DNA of 64,000 bases, from assembly GCA_050084515.1 (NCBI GenBank), contig CM114274.1, forward strand, positions 22,878,001 through 22,942,000. Reading direction: 5' to 3'. The stretch's first letter is position 1. Each line of letters begins with the position of its first letter. The DNA comes from Blasia pusilla. Lineage: Eukaryota > Marchantiophyta > Marchantiopsida > Blasiales. This document shows, piece after piece, positions 1 to 9,716 of this stretch. Under the pieces are notes generated by a model, which saw only the letters and a list, made by a program, of their open reading frames with translations, did no database searches and was not told where the DNA came from. The translations under genes were made by a program, and so were the position numbers.

Positions 1-68
1 CAGAAATCACGAAATGAATGGTGCCAACTCTATCCAAATCCTGCACCCCCATCGATGGGTAGTGTATG

Positions 69-647
69 CTAATATCCCCGTACTGCAGATACTGGAAACA
101 ACTCAGGATACCTCTGGACCAATCTTTCCACGTGACGTAATGATACTCGCCGCGCGGTCTCATCTCTCTCTACATAAAGGTACTGATGCACCCATATGCT
201 TGCCTGCAATACTACAGCCAATCCGGTGCTAATCTCTCCGAAGAGATCTAACACCCTAACACCCTCCTCTGTGCACTGCCACACAACGGGTGTGGTATCT
301 AGTGGAGTCAATGTCTCTACTCCAAGATCCCGATCGCCACGTGACTCTCGCTGATCGGGGATAAAGGCATGACTCCACGCCTGCCTCACGAGGTCTTCGG
401 CACTCCTCTGTAGCTCTCGAGTTGTACCCCACAATGGTGAAGAGGTCTCGCCAACATGGGAAGAGACACCCACCATGGTTCGTCTCTCCGTGGGACTATC
501 CGCTACTGGGACATCCTTCGCATGTGCGTTCCCCTCCAACAACTCTCCTGGCCAGCTAACGCTACCTATGAAAGCTGCCAACGTGGTCACAGACTCGCCT
601 CGTGATCGATCACCTTGTCCCGCAAACTGCACGGGTAATTGACTCAT
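69..647 (-). pseudogene. C5-cytosine DNA methyltransferase domain (N-terminal part) of gypsy element G1
   Basis: The last 70 or so residues resemble the AdoMet-binding start of C5-cytosine methyltransferases: VRVLDLFGEISTGLAVVLQA corresponds to motif I (usual form D-L-F-G-G-I-G-T-G), followed by YVERD, an acidic loop like motif II, and an amphipathic stretch ending RYPELFP. Two motif I glycines are changed (G to E and G to S) and the frame stops at 69-71. The next motif, including a VQDLDRVG segment, continues in another frame toward position 1, so the copy is broken. The N-terminal 110 residues are a low-complexity linker after the protease. In an active element the domain would methylate DNA cytosines. 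The other halves of the domain are seen at 1694-2085 and 28036-28395. Confidence 0.75.
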
Positions 648-665
648 CCGCCCGTCACCTGACTG

Positions 666-1211
666 TCACCCTCGCTGATAAGCAACGGTCTCCTCCCAAA
701 AGTCAAGGATGAATCCTAGGGGATATAACACTGTACTCCCCACCAACACATCGTACGACTCAGCTGGTGTGGTAATCGCACGTGTGCGCACCATAGCACT
801 ATCCATCGCATGCTTTGGCTGGACTCTGACAACTATCTCCTGTCGAGTCATATACTACGTGGATGACACGCCCCTAATCAAGGTCTGTATCTGGAAGGGA
901 CAAGGCTCAAAGTCGGCCTTCCGTAATCCCAACACTAAACACGCCGCCTTCCCTAACATTAAGGGTTGCACTCCCGAATCAAGTAGGACGCGCTGCCAGT
1001 GGTATACTGTCCCCGTCGGACTAACTAAGCGAAATACTCCAGCTTGGTTATCCAGTAACACTACTCCAGGTGTCACCATTGCTTGCTCTATGGCCGGTCG
1101 AGCTGGCATATCTACCAACTTCACTGCCGCCGCTTGCCATGACTCTGTGGGGAACATCCCAAGCATCGGCTCTGAGGGCAAGTCCACCACCTCCTCAACT
1201 ACCTTTCTCAT
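666..1211 (-). pseudogene. Retropepsin-like aspartic protease region of gypsy element G1
   Basis: The frame contains VLLDSGVQPLMLGKA, the aspartic-protease active-site motif (D-S-G) followed by a hydrophobic flap-side segment, and ends with SYDVLVGSTVLYPLGFILDF, the second conserved block (an I/V-L-G-like segment). One in-frame stop (855-857) splits it. The family role is cleavage of the Gag-Pol polyprotein in the cytoplasmic particle. It lies between the LTR junction at 1211 and the methyltransferase at 647, in the same frame. The homologous protease in G2 (32160-32645) is about 60% similar by eye. Confidence 0.75.
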
Positions 1212-1693
1212 GTAAAAATAAAGAGTAGTAAAAAAATAATACCCAACCTAAAACTCCACTCCTCAATCTACATCGGCATATCGAGCCTCGTTCACCCAGT
1301 GCTATAAAGGAATCCGGACACTAGCACCCTAGTCCTATCTCACACACATACAAGAGAGGTGCTCCAACGGCCCAACATAAGAAAGATGGCTTAGGAAAGC
1401 CACCTTCCTCTCTTATATAGGGTTGGGAAGAGCCAAAAGGCTCTTCCCCTAAAAATAGCCCTCCCCTTGATAACCTGCGCGCACAGGTTACCAGGGGCGG
1501 GTGACCTGGTCAACAAGTCACCCGGCTATGAAAGACCTTAACATGAAAGTTGTCAGAAACGACGTTCCTGAGAAAATGGACCTATCCTCAACCTCATCCA
1601 ACACCATGGGACAAAGTTACACTCAAGATAGTCCGCTGGCTCCTACGCCCTATCCACGATAGATTTTGGCCTATCGGCTACTCAAATATGACA
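1212..1693 (-). repeat. LTR of gypsy element G1 (3' part missing)
   Basis: The minus-strand start is TGTCATATTTGAG at 1693. The sequence matches the G3 LTR (61513-62016) over its whole length. It contains a TATATAA box (sense strand, about 1419-1412) preceded by three inverted repeats (1425-1448, 1463-1497, 1499-1523). The last 115 bp or so of the G3 LTR, ending in CA, are absent here, replaced by the protease frame. Confidence 0.8.
1425..1523 (-). promoter_or_regulatory. Cluster of three dyads upstream of the LTR TATA box (G1)
   Basis: Arms: 1425-1434/1439-1448 (10-bp perfect stem, 4-nt spacer), 1463-1477/1484-1497 (about 14-bp stem, 6-nt spacer CGCGCA) and 1499-1505/1517-1523 (7-bp stem). 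On the element's sense strand they lie just 5' of TATATAA (1419-1412), so they belong to U3 and may be binding sites or cruciform-forming. G3 has the same set at 61747-61846, and G2 keeps the middle dyad with paired changes. Confidence 0.6.
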
Positions 1694-2085
1694 CAACGTT
1701 TGGCAGTTTTCCACCCTTTGATTGCCATTGCAGCCAACGAGCACATCGCCCGCATCTTTGGTGGACCAAGTTGGTACCACACGAGGTGTTGCGGAGGGCA
1801 TGTACGAGAGTGGAGCGCCCCTCCGATTTGTTGGTGGATTCTATATTGGATCGGGGCCGTCGATCACAGGCAGTGAGGCTAGATGATCGACCGCCATTGA
1901 CTGTGGTCAACAAGATTGGCAACCCACAGGCAGCCTTTCCCACATTGGTGAGTTTTCCCGCTTCATATGCATTCAAGGAGGCCGATAGACCTGGCTTGGT
2001 TTGGGATGACCAAGTACAGAGGTTGGTAGAGCCCAACGCCGATGGCAAAGGGAGTAAGATATGCACGAAGCCCGAATATGAATGA
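1694..2085 (+). pseudogene. C5-methyltransferase domain fragment (middle to C-terminal part) of another gypsy copy, plus strand
   Basis: The reading frame shows RPHLWWTKLVPHEVLRR, comparable to the R-x-R-Y-F-W-G-N-L-P segment of DNMT3-type enzymes. Next come DDRPPLTVVNKIG and FPTLVSFPASYAFKEA, then GLVWDDQVQRLVEPNADGK, the start of the C-terminal block also found in G2. The orientation is opposite to G1, whose LTR begins at 1693, so G1 probably inserted into an older plus-strand element inside its methyltransferase. The frame degenerates after NADGK and stops at 2083-2085. No catalytic PC motif is covered. Confidence 0.65.
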
Positions 2086-2333
<248 letters not shown>

Positions 2334-2352
2334 TGACGCAAGCTCTATTTCG

Positions 2353-2634
2353 ATGATTGTAGGAGTAGTAATGAGGACTCGCAATTTCTTTTCTCGTGAG
2401 TTTTACTCGAGATTCTATGAACGTAATTTGCGGTGGAGGACACAGACCGAGGTTGCGTTGATGGGAACCCCCATGGCTTATTGTAAGATAGGGTTATTGA
2501 ACAATAGGTTGTATGTCGTCGGTGAAGTCAATCATGGTCGTGGAGGATTGATTCCACTTCAATCCGCCAAATTCTATGAGCCGAAAATGAACTTCTTGAC
2601 TGCAATTCCGAACAAGCCTTTCTCCGGAGCATAG
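2353..2634 (+). pseudogene. F-box/Kelch-repeat protein fragment
   Basis: Residues 33-90 read as one Kelch blade: TPMAYCKIGLLNNRLYVVGE, then an RGGLIPLQSAKFYEP segment. This is the pattern of plant F-box/Kelch proteins of the At1g22040 type (T-P-R-A-Y-C-K-T-G and R-G-G-L-T-P-L-Q-S-A-E-V-Y-D-P). Intact proteins have an F-box and several blades; only about one blade is left. Diagnostic glycines of the VVGG pair are changed to VVGE, and the reading frame ends at 2634. It is likely a gene fragment left or carried by transposition. No F-box is visible. Confidence 0.6.
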
Positions 2635-3513
2635 GCTCTCGACTACGATGTGAGGAAAGCACATGCGAAAGGGCCACACTTTGAGTGGACGTAAGTGGAT
2701 CTAAGCTCTTGGTGTAGTATCTTTAGAACTGCTTGGAAGCAAGCGCTTCTTCGCGTCCCCTACCCTTGGTGTACATTGTATAGCTTAGGGCATGTGGAAG
2801 GAAGATCTTTAGTCTCAGATAAGACACAAAATAAAAAAATCCCCACGGTCTACGATCTCGTGCAATCTGTTGTTTAAGGTACAAAGCGCAGCTAGTTTGT
2901 CACTAACTCCAAACTCGTGGCTGCTAAAGAAAATTGGAATCCATTATATCCCGCATTCATCACATGCATCTGGGACATTTATATTACAGAGGAGGAAGAA
3001 CAGGGACGACTTACCGCAATTGTCCTAACAAGCTAGTAATTGCAATGAGAAAATCACCTTCCACAACTTGAAGTTTCCTTAGGCCCTTCCACAACTTGAC
3101 CTCGGCCATGAGCTCCAACTTCACCTCCACAAGAAACTCCAATTTCACCTCCACCTATAGATGCAACTCCCTTGACACCAACTTGATAACAAATTTGGCT
3201 GTGCAGGGTGCGTGCTCCAACTTTGGTTGTGCAAGCTCTAGTTATACCAGAGTAGCTATCGTAACCATCATACACTTGTATGGATACAATAGACTATGCC
3301 TCCTCACAGTGACACATGGTCCCCTGCCTTCTCACAACCAATCCTATATGAACATTTATGCACAATCCTATCAAGAAAAAATTGAAAGTACTTCAGTTTT
3401 AGGTAGCAGATTTGATTCGAAGGGAAAACATATGTGGCACCTTTAGGAAGAAGATTTTATTTGGAGGGGAAAAATAGTCATGTTTCTCCTCTATCGGTGA
3501 TGGCATCATCCAC
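2635..3513. other. Intergenic stretch, no supported gene
   Basis: Only short ORFs occur. At 3090-3180 there is an imperfect repeat of a CTCCAACTTCACCTCC-like unit. Nothing here has recognisable protein motifs. Confidence 0.4.
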
Positions 3514-4388
3514 TAAATGGTAAATGGTCAATAGATGAAGACCCATGGGACCCAAAGGGTCAAAAGGCTAAACAACACATTACAAGTAATACACTGACTT
3601 GGAAAAAGATCCTAAAGGCCTTCTCCTAGCTAATGCCTAGAGCACTTGAGCAATGAATAATGATATTCCTAATATAATAACATAAATCATAAGTCACTAG
3701 TTGTAGTAAAGAACAGAAATTCTCCACATCTATTTTATGAGCTAGTCTAATCTCTTCATATCTTGGACATATACCAAACGCATGCTCTTCATCCTCAATA
3801 CTTTCTCCGTCACATAACCTAAAAATTTGTTCACTTCTATTAATGTTGAGCCATCGTCCTTCCTCAATTCCTAGTCTATGAGACCCAATTGTATCTTGTG
3901 CGATAATATGACGTAAGAATGTGGAGATCCTCGCAAGTAGATGTCCTTGTTCAAAATATACAAGCATATGACTAACATGAAGTTGATGATACTGCATTTT
4001 TGTGCCCGAGCTTCTCCAAATAATGTTGAGATATTTCTTCTGTAGATGCTCACGAAGTGCCATCAGTTTGAGCTCCCAATCCCGTTCCGCCATATTCCAC
4101 TTTGATGACCAAGTCACCACATCCGCAATCCACTCTATAGAACGTGTGGCTCGCAAAGCTTGATAAGGGAGGCAAGAAACATCAAGAGATCTCACCCTTG
4201 CAATATAAGTGATGGTCAAGTAGAGAGCTTCAGCCTCTAGAGGAAGACAATCTGTTTCCGCAAGAAGAATAGTATAAGGAGTTTGGTTTCTTACACCCAA
4301 TTTTTCTTGTAGAAGGATCTTTTGCTCCCTCTCCACGTGCTCCCAACATATCTTCTTACAACTAGGATCCCAAACTTGGATCCCATAT
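3514..4388 (-). mobile_element. LINE copy L1, 5'-truncated
   Basis: The 3' end (low coordinates) carries the family tail: GGTAAATGG-type heptamers, then the conserved 3' UTR with GACCC-AAA-GGGTC. The reading frame 3626-4336 encodes the ORF2 C-terminus, including the CRLCDGESIEDEEHAFGICPRY zinc-binding segment (C-x2-C, H, C). The start is lost within the RT thumb region, where tail L2 begins. Confidence 0.9.
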
Positions 4389-6108
4389 AAATGATAAATG
4401 GTAAATAGATCAAGCCCGTGGGACCCAAAGGGTCAAAAGGCTGAAAAACATATTACAAGTCATTCATTCATTGACCCTGAAAAAGATCCTTAAGATCTTT
4501 TCCTAGCTACAGCCTAGATCACTTGAGTGATGAATAATGACATCCCTAATATAACAACCTAAATTATAAGGCACTAGCTGTAGTAAAGAGTAGAAATTCT
4601 CCACATCTATTTTATGAGCTAGTCTAATCTCTTCATACCTTGGACATGTAACAAACACATGCTCTTTATCCTCAATATTTTCTCCGTCACATAACCTACA
4701 AATTTGTTCACTTCTATCAATTTTAAACCATCTTCCTTCCTCAATTCCTAGCCTATGAGACCCAGTTCTATGTCGTGCGATAATATGTCGTAAGAACGTG
4801 GATCCCCGCAAGTAGGTATCCTTGTTCACAATATACAAGCATAGGATTAACATGAAGTTGATAAAACTCCAATTTGGTGCCCGGACTGCTCCAAATGATG
4901 TTGAGAAATTGCTTCTGTAGATGCTTACAGAGGGCCATCGGTTTCAAGTCCAAATCGCGTTCCGCCACATTCCACTTTGAAGACCAAGTCACCATATCCG
5001 CCATCCACCCTATGGAATGTGTGGCTCGCAAAGCTTGATGAGGGAGGCGAGAAACATCAAGAGATCTCACCCTTGCGATGTAAGTGATGGTCAAGTAAAG
5101 AGCTTCAGCCTCTAGAGGAAGACAACCTGTTTCCGCAAGAAGAATAGCATACGGAGTTTGGTTTCTTACACCCAATTCTTCTTGTAGAAAGATCTTTTGC
5201 ACCCTCTCCAGGCGCTCCCAACCTCTCTTCTTACAACTAGGGCCCCAAACTTGGGTCCCATATAAGACCACCGGCAACACTAAGCTCCTAAATAAGAATT
5301 TTCTAAGACTCCAAGACACAAGATGAGCTCTGCTACACCGGTTTAAAAATGAATATAGAGCTTTGTAACCAGCTTCTACTCTCTTTTGCACGCATAGTGC
5401 CCAACTATAGTCATGAGAGAAATTGATGCCTAGATATTTATAGTTCTTCACTTGATCTAATTGTAGACCTTTGTAAAAGAACAAGAACTTGGATCTAGTA
5501 CCCACTATAATGATTTTAGACTTCTCCATATTAACCTCCATCTAATTCTAGGTACAAAATTTGCCAAAGTGTCCTGGTATTTTTGTAAATTAATGCCATC
5601 ACGTGCTAGTAATATGATATCATCTGCATACAGTAAAGCTTTGATAACAAAGTCTCCAAGCTTTACACCTTCACTATCACATTCCTCCAACCACTTTTCG
5701 ATATCATATATGAAAATTCCAAAGAGAGTAGGGGAGAGAGGGAAATCTTGAATGACTCCTATGGTACTCAAGATCTCTTGAGTGTGTGAATCTTTGATCT
5801 TGGCCCGAACGGAATGGTAGAACGTGGCCACGGCAGCTAGGAGATTTTGTGGTACCCCAATAGCTTGCAGCCCTATTCCATAATAGCTTACAAGATAGTG
5901 TATCAAAAGTTTTTTTGAAATCGATGAAACCGCAAAACAAAGCTTTCCCATTGCCCTTAGATTTATCCCATAAACCACGTAAGGTCACGATATGGTTGAT
6001 GGTGTTGGATTGGTGCTCTCTTTTGGAAAGACTTTGTCCATGAGCTCAACTTTGACTCCATTAATTTCTCAAACTGCTTGGCAAAAACACTACCCATCAT
6101 GATAGTGC
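4389..6108 (-). mobile_element. LINE copy L2, 5'-truncated, frameshifted
   Basis: It has a 3' tail at 4391. Broken frames at 4503-4853, 4768-5541 and 5505-5988 encode the zinc-binding C-terminus, thumb and RT palm, including LLYADDIILLARDG (Y-A-D-D catalytic box). A stop and frameshift near 5541 separate palm and thumb. The 5' end is replaced at about 6108 by a plus-strand LINE piece. Confidence 0.9.
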
Positions 6109-6422
6109 AATATGAGTATTATCAACTTCATGTTAATTTTATGCTTGTATATTCTAAACAAGGATACCTACTTGCGGAGACTTCCATATTTTTAGGTCAT
6201 ATTATCGCACGACATAGAACTCGGTCTCATATAGACTAAGAATGGAGGAAGGACGTTGGCTCAACATTGATAGACGTGAAAGAATTTGTAGGTTATGTGA
6301 CGGAAAACATATTGAGGATGAAGACCATGTGTTTGTTATATGTCCAAGGTATGAAGAGATTAGACTAGCTCATAAAATAGATATGGAAAATTTTTATTCT
6401 TTACTACAGCTAGTGCCTTATG
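6109..6422 (+). mobile_element. LINE fragment L3 (ORF2 C-terminus), plus strand
   Basis: The frame 6242-6433 has the CRLCDGKHIEDEDHVFVICPRY zinc-binding segment. Upstream sequence (6118-6240) matches the same family. It is head-to-head with L2 and overlaps the same part of the element, so it is a separate insertion rather than a simple 5' inversion. There is no own 3' tail; L4 starts at about 6424. Confidence 0.85.
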
Positions 6423-6423
6423 G

Positions 6424-6583
6424 TAGATGGTAAATGGTAAATATATGAAGCTCGTGGGACCCAAACAGTCAAAAGGCTAAAAAACACATTACAAGTAAAA
6501 CACTGACTCGGAAAAAGATCCTAAAGGCCTTCTCCTAGCTAATGCCTAGAGCACTTGAGTGATGAATAATGATATCCCTAATA
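6424..6583 (-). mobile_element. LINE 3' end only (L4)
   Basis: About 160 bp: heptamer tail, GACCC-AAA-GGGTC hairpin block and the beginning of the coding end, strongly 5'-truncated, directly against L5. Confidence 0.85.
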
Positions 6584-6813
6584 TGAATGGTAATTGGAAA
6601 ATGGTAAATAGATCAAGCCCGTGGGACCCAAAGGGTCAAAAGTCTGAAAAACACATTACAAGTCCATCATTCACTAACCCGGAAAAATATCTTAAAGACC
6701 TTCTCCTAGCTACTGCCTAGAGCACTTGAGCGATGAATAATGACATCCCTTGTATAACAACCTAAATCACAAGGCCGTAGTTGTAGTAAAGAATAGAAAT
6801 TCTCCACATCTAT

Positions 6814-8649
6814 TTAATGATCTAGTCTAATCTCTTCATACCTTGGACATGTAACAAACACATGCTCTTCATCCTCAATATTTTCTCCGTCACATAACCT
6901 ACAAATTTGTTCACTTCTATCAATATTAAACCATCGTCCTTCCTCGATTCCTAGCCTATGAGACCCAGTTCTATGTCGTGCGATAATATGTCGTAAGAAC
7001 GTGGAGATCCCCGCAAGTAGGTATCCTTGTTCAAAATATACAACCATAGGATTAACATGAAGTTGATAAAACTCCAATTTGGTGCCCGGGCTTCTCCAAA
7101 TAATGTTGAGAAATTGCTTCTGTAGATGCTCGCGGAGTGCCATAGGTTTCAAGTCCCCATCGCGTTCCTCCACATTCCACTTTGAAGACCAAGTCACCAC
7201 ATCCGCCATCCACCCTAGGGAACGTGTGGCTCGCAAAGCTTGATGAGGGAGGCGAGAAGCATCAAGAGATCTCACCCTTGCGATGTAAGTGATGGTCAAG
7301 TAAAGAGCTTCAGCCTCTAGAGGAAGACAACATGTTTCCGCAAGAAGAGTAGCATACGGAGTTTGGTTTCTTACACCCAAGACTTCTTGTAGAAAGATCT
7401 TTTGCACCCTCTCCACACGCTCCCAACGTGTCTTCTTACAACTAGGGCCCCAAACTTGGATCCCATATAAGACCAGCGGTAACACTAAGTTCCTAAATAA
7501 GAATTTCCTAAGACTCCAAGACACAAGATAAGCTCTTCTACACCAATTTAAAAATGAATATAGAGCTTTGTAACTAGCTTCTATTCTCTTTGGCACGCAA
7601 AGTGCCCAACTATAGTCATGAGAGAAATTGATGCCTAGATATTTGTAACTCTCTACTTGTTGTAATTGTAGACCTTTGTAAAAGAACGAGAACTTGGATC
7701 TAATACCCACTATATAATAACTTTAGACTTGTCCATATTAACCTCCATCTGATTCTGGGTACAAAACCTTGCCAAAGTGTCGAGATATTTTTGTAAACTA
7801 ATGCCATCACATGCTAATAATATGATATCATCTGCATACAATAGAGCTTTGATGACAACGTCCCCAAGCTTGACACCTTCACTATCACATTCCTCCAACC
7901 ACTTTTTGATATCATCTATGAGAACTCCAAATAGAGTAGGAGAGAGAGGGAAACCTTGAATGACTTCGATTGTACTCAAGATCTCTTGAGTTTGTGAAGC
8001 TTTGATCTTGGCCCGAACAGAATGATATAACATGGCCACGGCTGCTAGGAGATTTGGTGGTACTCCAATGGCTCGCAGCCTTTCCCATAAGAGCTTACGA
8101 GGTACAATATCAAAAGCTTTCTTGAAATCGATGAAGCCGCAAAACAAAGCTTTTCCATTGCCCTTAGATTTCTCCCATAAAACACGCAAGGCCAAGATAT
8201 GGTCGATGGTGTTGTATGTTGGGCGAAAACCAGCTTGGACCCGTGCTCTCTTTTGGAAAGACTCTGTCCATGTGCTCAACTTTGACTCCACCAATTTCCC
8301 AAACAACTTGGCAAAAACACTACCCACCATGATAGTGCGATAGTTTGTCACCAAGTCCTTCCTTCCTCATTTGTGAATAGGAACAATCTCCCGTAGCGAC
8401 CAGGTTGAAGGAAAACCATAGATATATAGCAACATCACCCAATACTTTGGTGAGGATCGATCCAATAAAATCTCCTCCCCACTTGAAAAGTTCAATAGAA
8501 AGACCATCCAAATCCTCACATTTACCATTCGCTAATCTTCTTAGTTGAGTCATCACCTCTGCTTCAGAGAATAAGCAAGGTATTCCTTCACAACGTGGCA
8601 TAGATGTAGCGTCGGGGAAGAAATAGAGTTTTTCGGCAAAAGATATCAA
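6814..8649 (-). pseudogene. LINE ORF2 reverse transcriptase and zinc-binding C-terminus (L5)
   Basis: In order on the minus strand: finger region (GFRPTYNTIDHILALRVLWE, with FKKAFDIVPRKLLWERL), QGFPLSPTLFG (RT motif with G in place of C found in sister copies), LLYADDIILLACDG (catalytic Y-A-D-D), the thumb and a CRLC-x-DEEHVFVTCPRY zinc-binding end. This enzyme would perform target-primed reverse transcription at the insertion site. One frameshift near 7710 and another near 8330 inactivate it. Confidence 0.85.
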
Positions 8650-8697
8650 AGACTTGGGATCAAGAGTAGGTTTTGAAGACCGTACTACTAACTGTCT

Positions 8698-9420
8698 CTA
8701 AAATGATTTGAGGTCCTCATGCGGCTCCCTTGTCAAGGACTCTTGCTTCCGCCGCAGGAAAGCTCGTTTCTTAGATTTCACCAAGTATTTGTAAAGGCTC
8801 GTCGTAATAAGCCGACTTTGGATATATAAAGATTTATCAACTGATCGTGCTCTTGCTTGCTTGCATTCAGAGTCAAACCACCCACTACAAGGCAGCCTCC
8901 TAGCACTTCTATCCCTGTGGCACGAAAAGAACTTAGATGCAGTGTTTTTGAGCATTTCGGTTAGTTGCAAACTTGTCGTGTGTGGATCTGGGCTCCATAG
9001 AATGCGAGTCAAGAGTTCTTGTAAATATAGCGTATAAAGATCTTTTTTACCAGGATCTAAGCGAAACTTGGGAGAGGCTAAAACAGATTGACATGTCGAG
9101 AGAGGAATTGCCTTTGACAGTGAGAGAGTAAACAAAAGAGGTGCGTGATCTGATTCAGGCTGAGGTTCTAGAATATCAAATGTAGAGATAAGAGCGCTAT
9201 TAGCGGGCGAGGACAGAAGGTAATCGATGGTGCTAGCGCCGATAGAGGAGAAACACGTATTGGAGTGAGAGTTGGGAAAATGAGAGGTTCCATTAAGAAC
9301 TTTCAAATTACAAGTGGCTCTGAAGGTTAAAAAATGCTCTGTCAAAGGATTTGTAGAAAGATTTGAAGAAATTCTAGACCACAAACCATCCTCATGTTCT
9401 TCGAGAAGAGGAGAAGTCAA
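8698..9420 (-). pseudogene. LINE AP-type endonuclease domain, C-terminal half (L5)
   Basis: The frame shows STIDYLLSSP and the SDHAPLLFTLSL end motif (D-H catalytic pair) of APE-like LINE endonucleases, which nick target DNA to start reverse transcription. The GDFNAR part is lost to the frameshift and duplication near 9464-9622. A Cys/His-poor linker leads toward the RT. Confidence 0.8.
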
Positions 9421-9463
9421 GGAATCACTGAATTCAGTAAATTGAGCAGTAAGTGTGCGAGCA

Positions 9464-9622
9464 TTGAAATCTCCAACTAGAAAGATTTCACCTTTGCTTT
9501 GATATTTGAGAACATCCCCAATAAGTTGATGGAACGGTTGACTTCGAAATCCCCAACTAGAAAGACTTCACCTTTGCTTTGATATTTGAGAACATCCCCA
9601 ATAAGTCCATGGAACGGTTGAC
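9464..9622 (-). repeat. 77-bp tandem duplication within LINE L5
   Basis: Two almost identical copies of an endonuclease segment meet at about 9541 (GAAATCTCCAACTAGAAAG and GAAATCCCCAACTAGAAAG). Other LINE copies in the window have this segment once. Confidence 0.85.
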
Positions 9623-9716
9623 TTTGATTGTAAGTGCGTGTTGAGTAGATAGGCATGGATAGTGGTGCAAAATAACAAACTATGGCAAGGTAATGAAATA
9701 ATAAATAAGATGGTAA

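Larger units (their letters stand above)
1..1693 (-). mobile_element. Ty3/gypsy retrotransposon G1, 5' part (LTR, protease, methyltransferase), running off the window
   Basis: Read on the minus strand, an LTR (1693 down to 1212) is followed at once by a pol frame with a retropepsin and a C5-methyltransferase, which leaves the window at position 1. The gag region and the end of the LTR are missing: the LTR homologous part joins directly to the protease frame at about 1211, so an internal deletion has removed the LTR end, leader and gag. Protease and methyltransferase share one frame from 1211 to 69 with stop codons at 855 and 666, so this copy is dead but shows the original fusion order. Family membership is supported by G2 and G3, which have the same protease or integrase-PHD sequences. 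Confidence 0.85.
6584..9690 (-). mobile_element. LINE copy L5 with RT and endonuclease, 5'-truncated
   Basis: From the 5' side: endonuclease (9690-8698), linker, RT (8649-7710), thumb and zinc-binding C-terminus (7710-6814), 3' UTR and tail. Frameshifts at about 7710, 8320-8340 and 8670 break ORF2. A 77-bp tandem duplication lies at 9464-9622 in the endonuclease. The 5' end stops inside the endonuclease, so ORF1 is missing. Confidence 0.9.

Noticed and set aside
4389-6422. Single LINE with a 5' inversion by twin priming (L2/L3)
   Set aside because: The plus-strand part repeats the C-terminal region already present in the minus part, so they are two copies.
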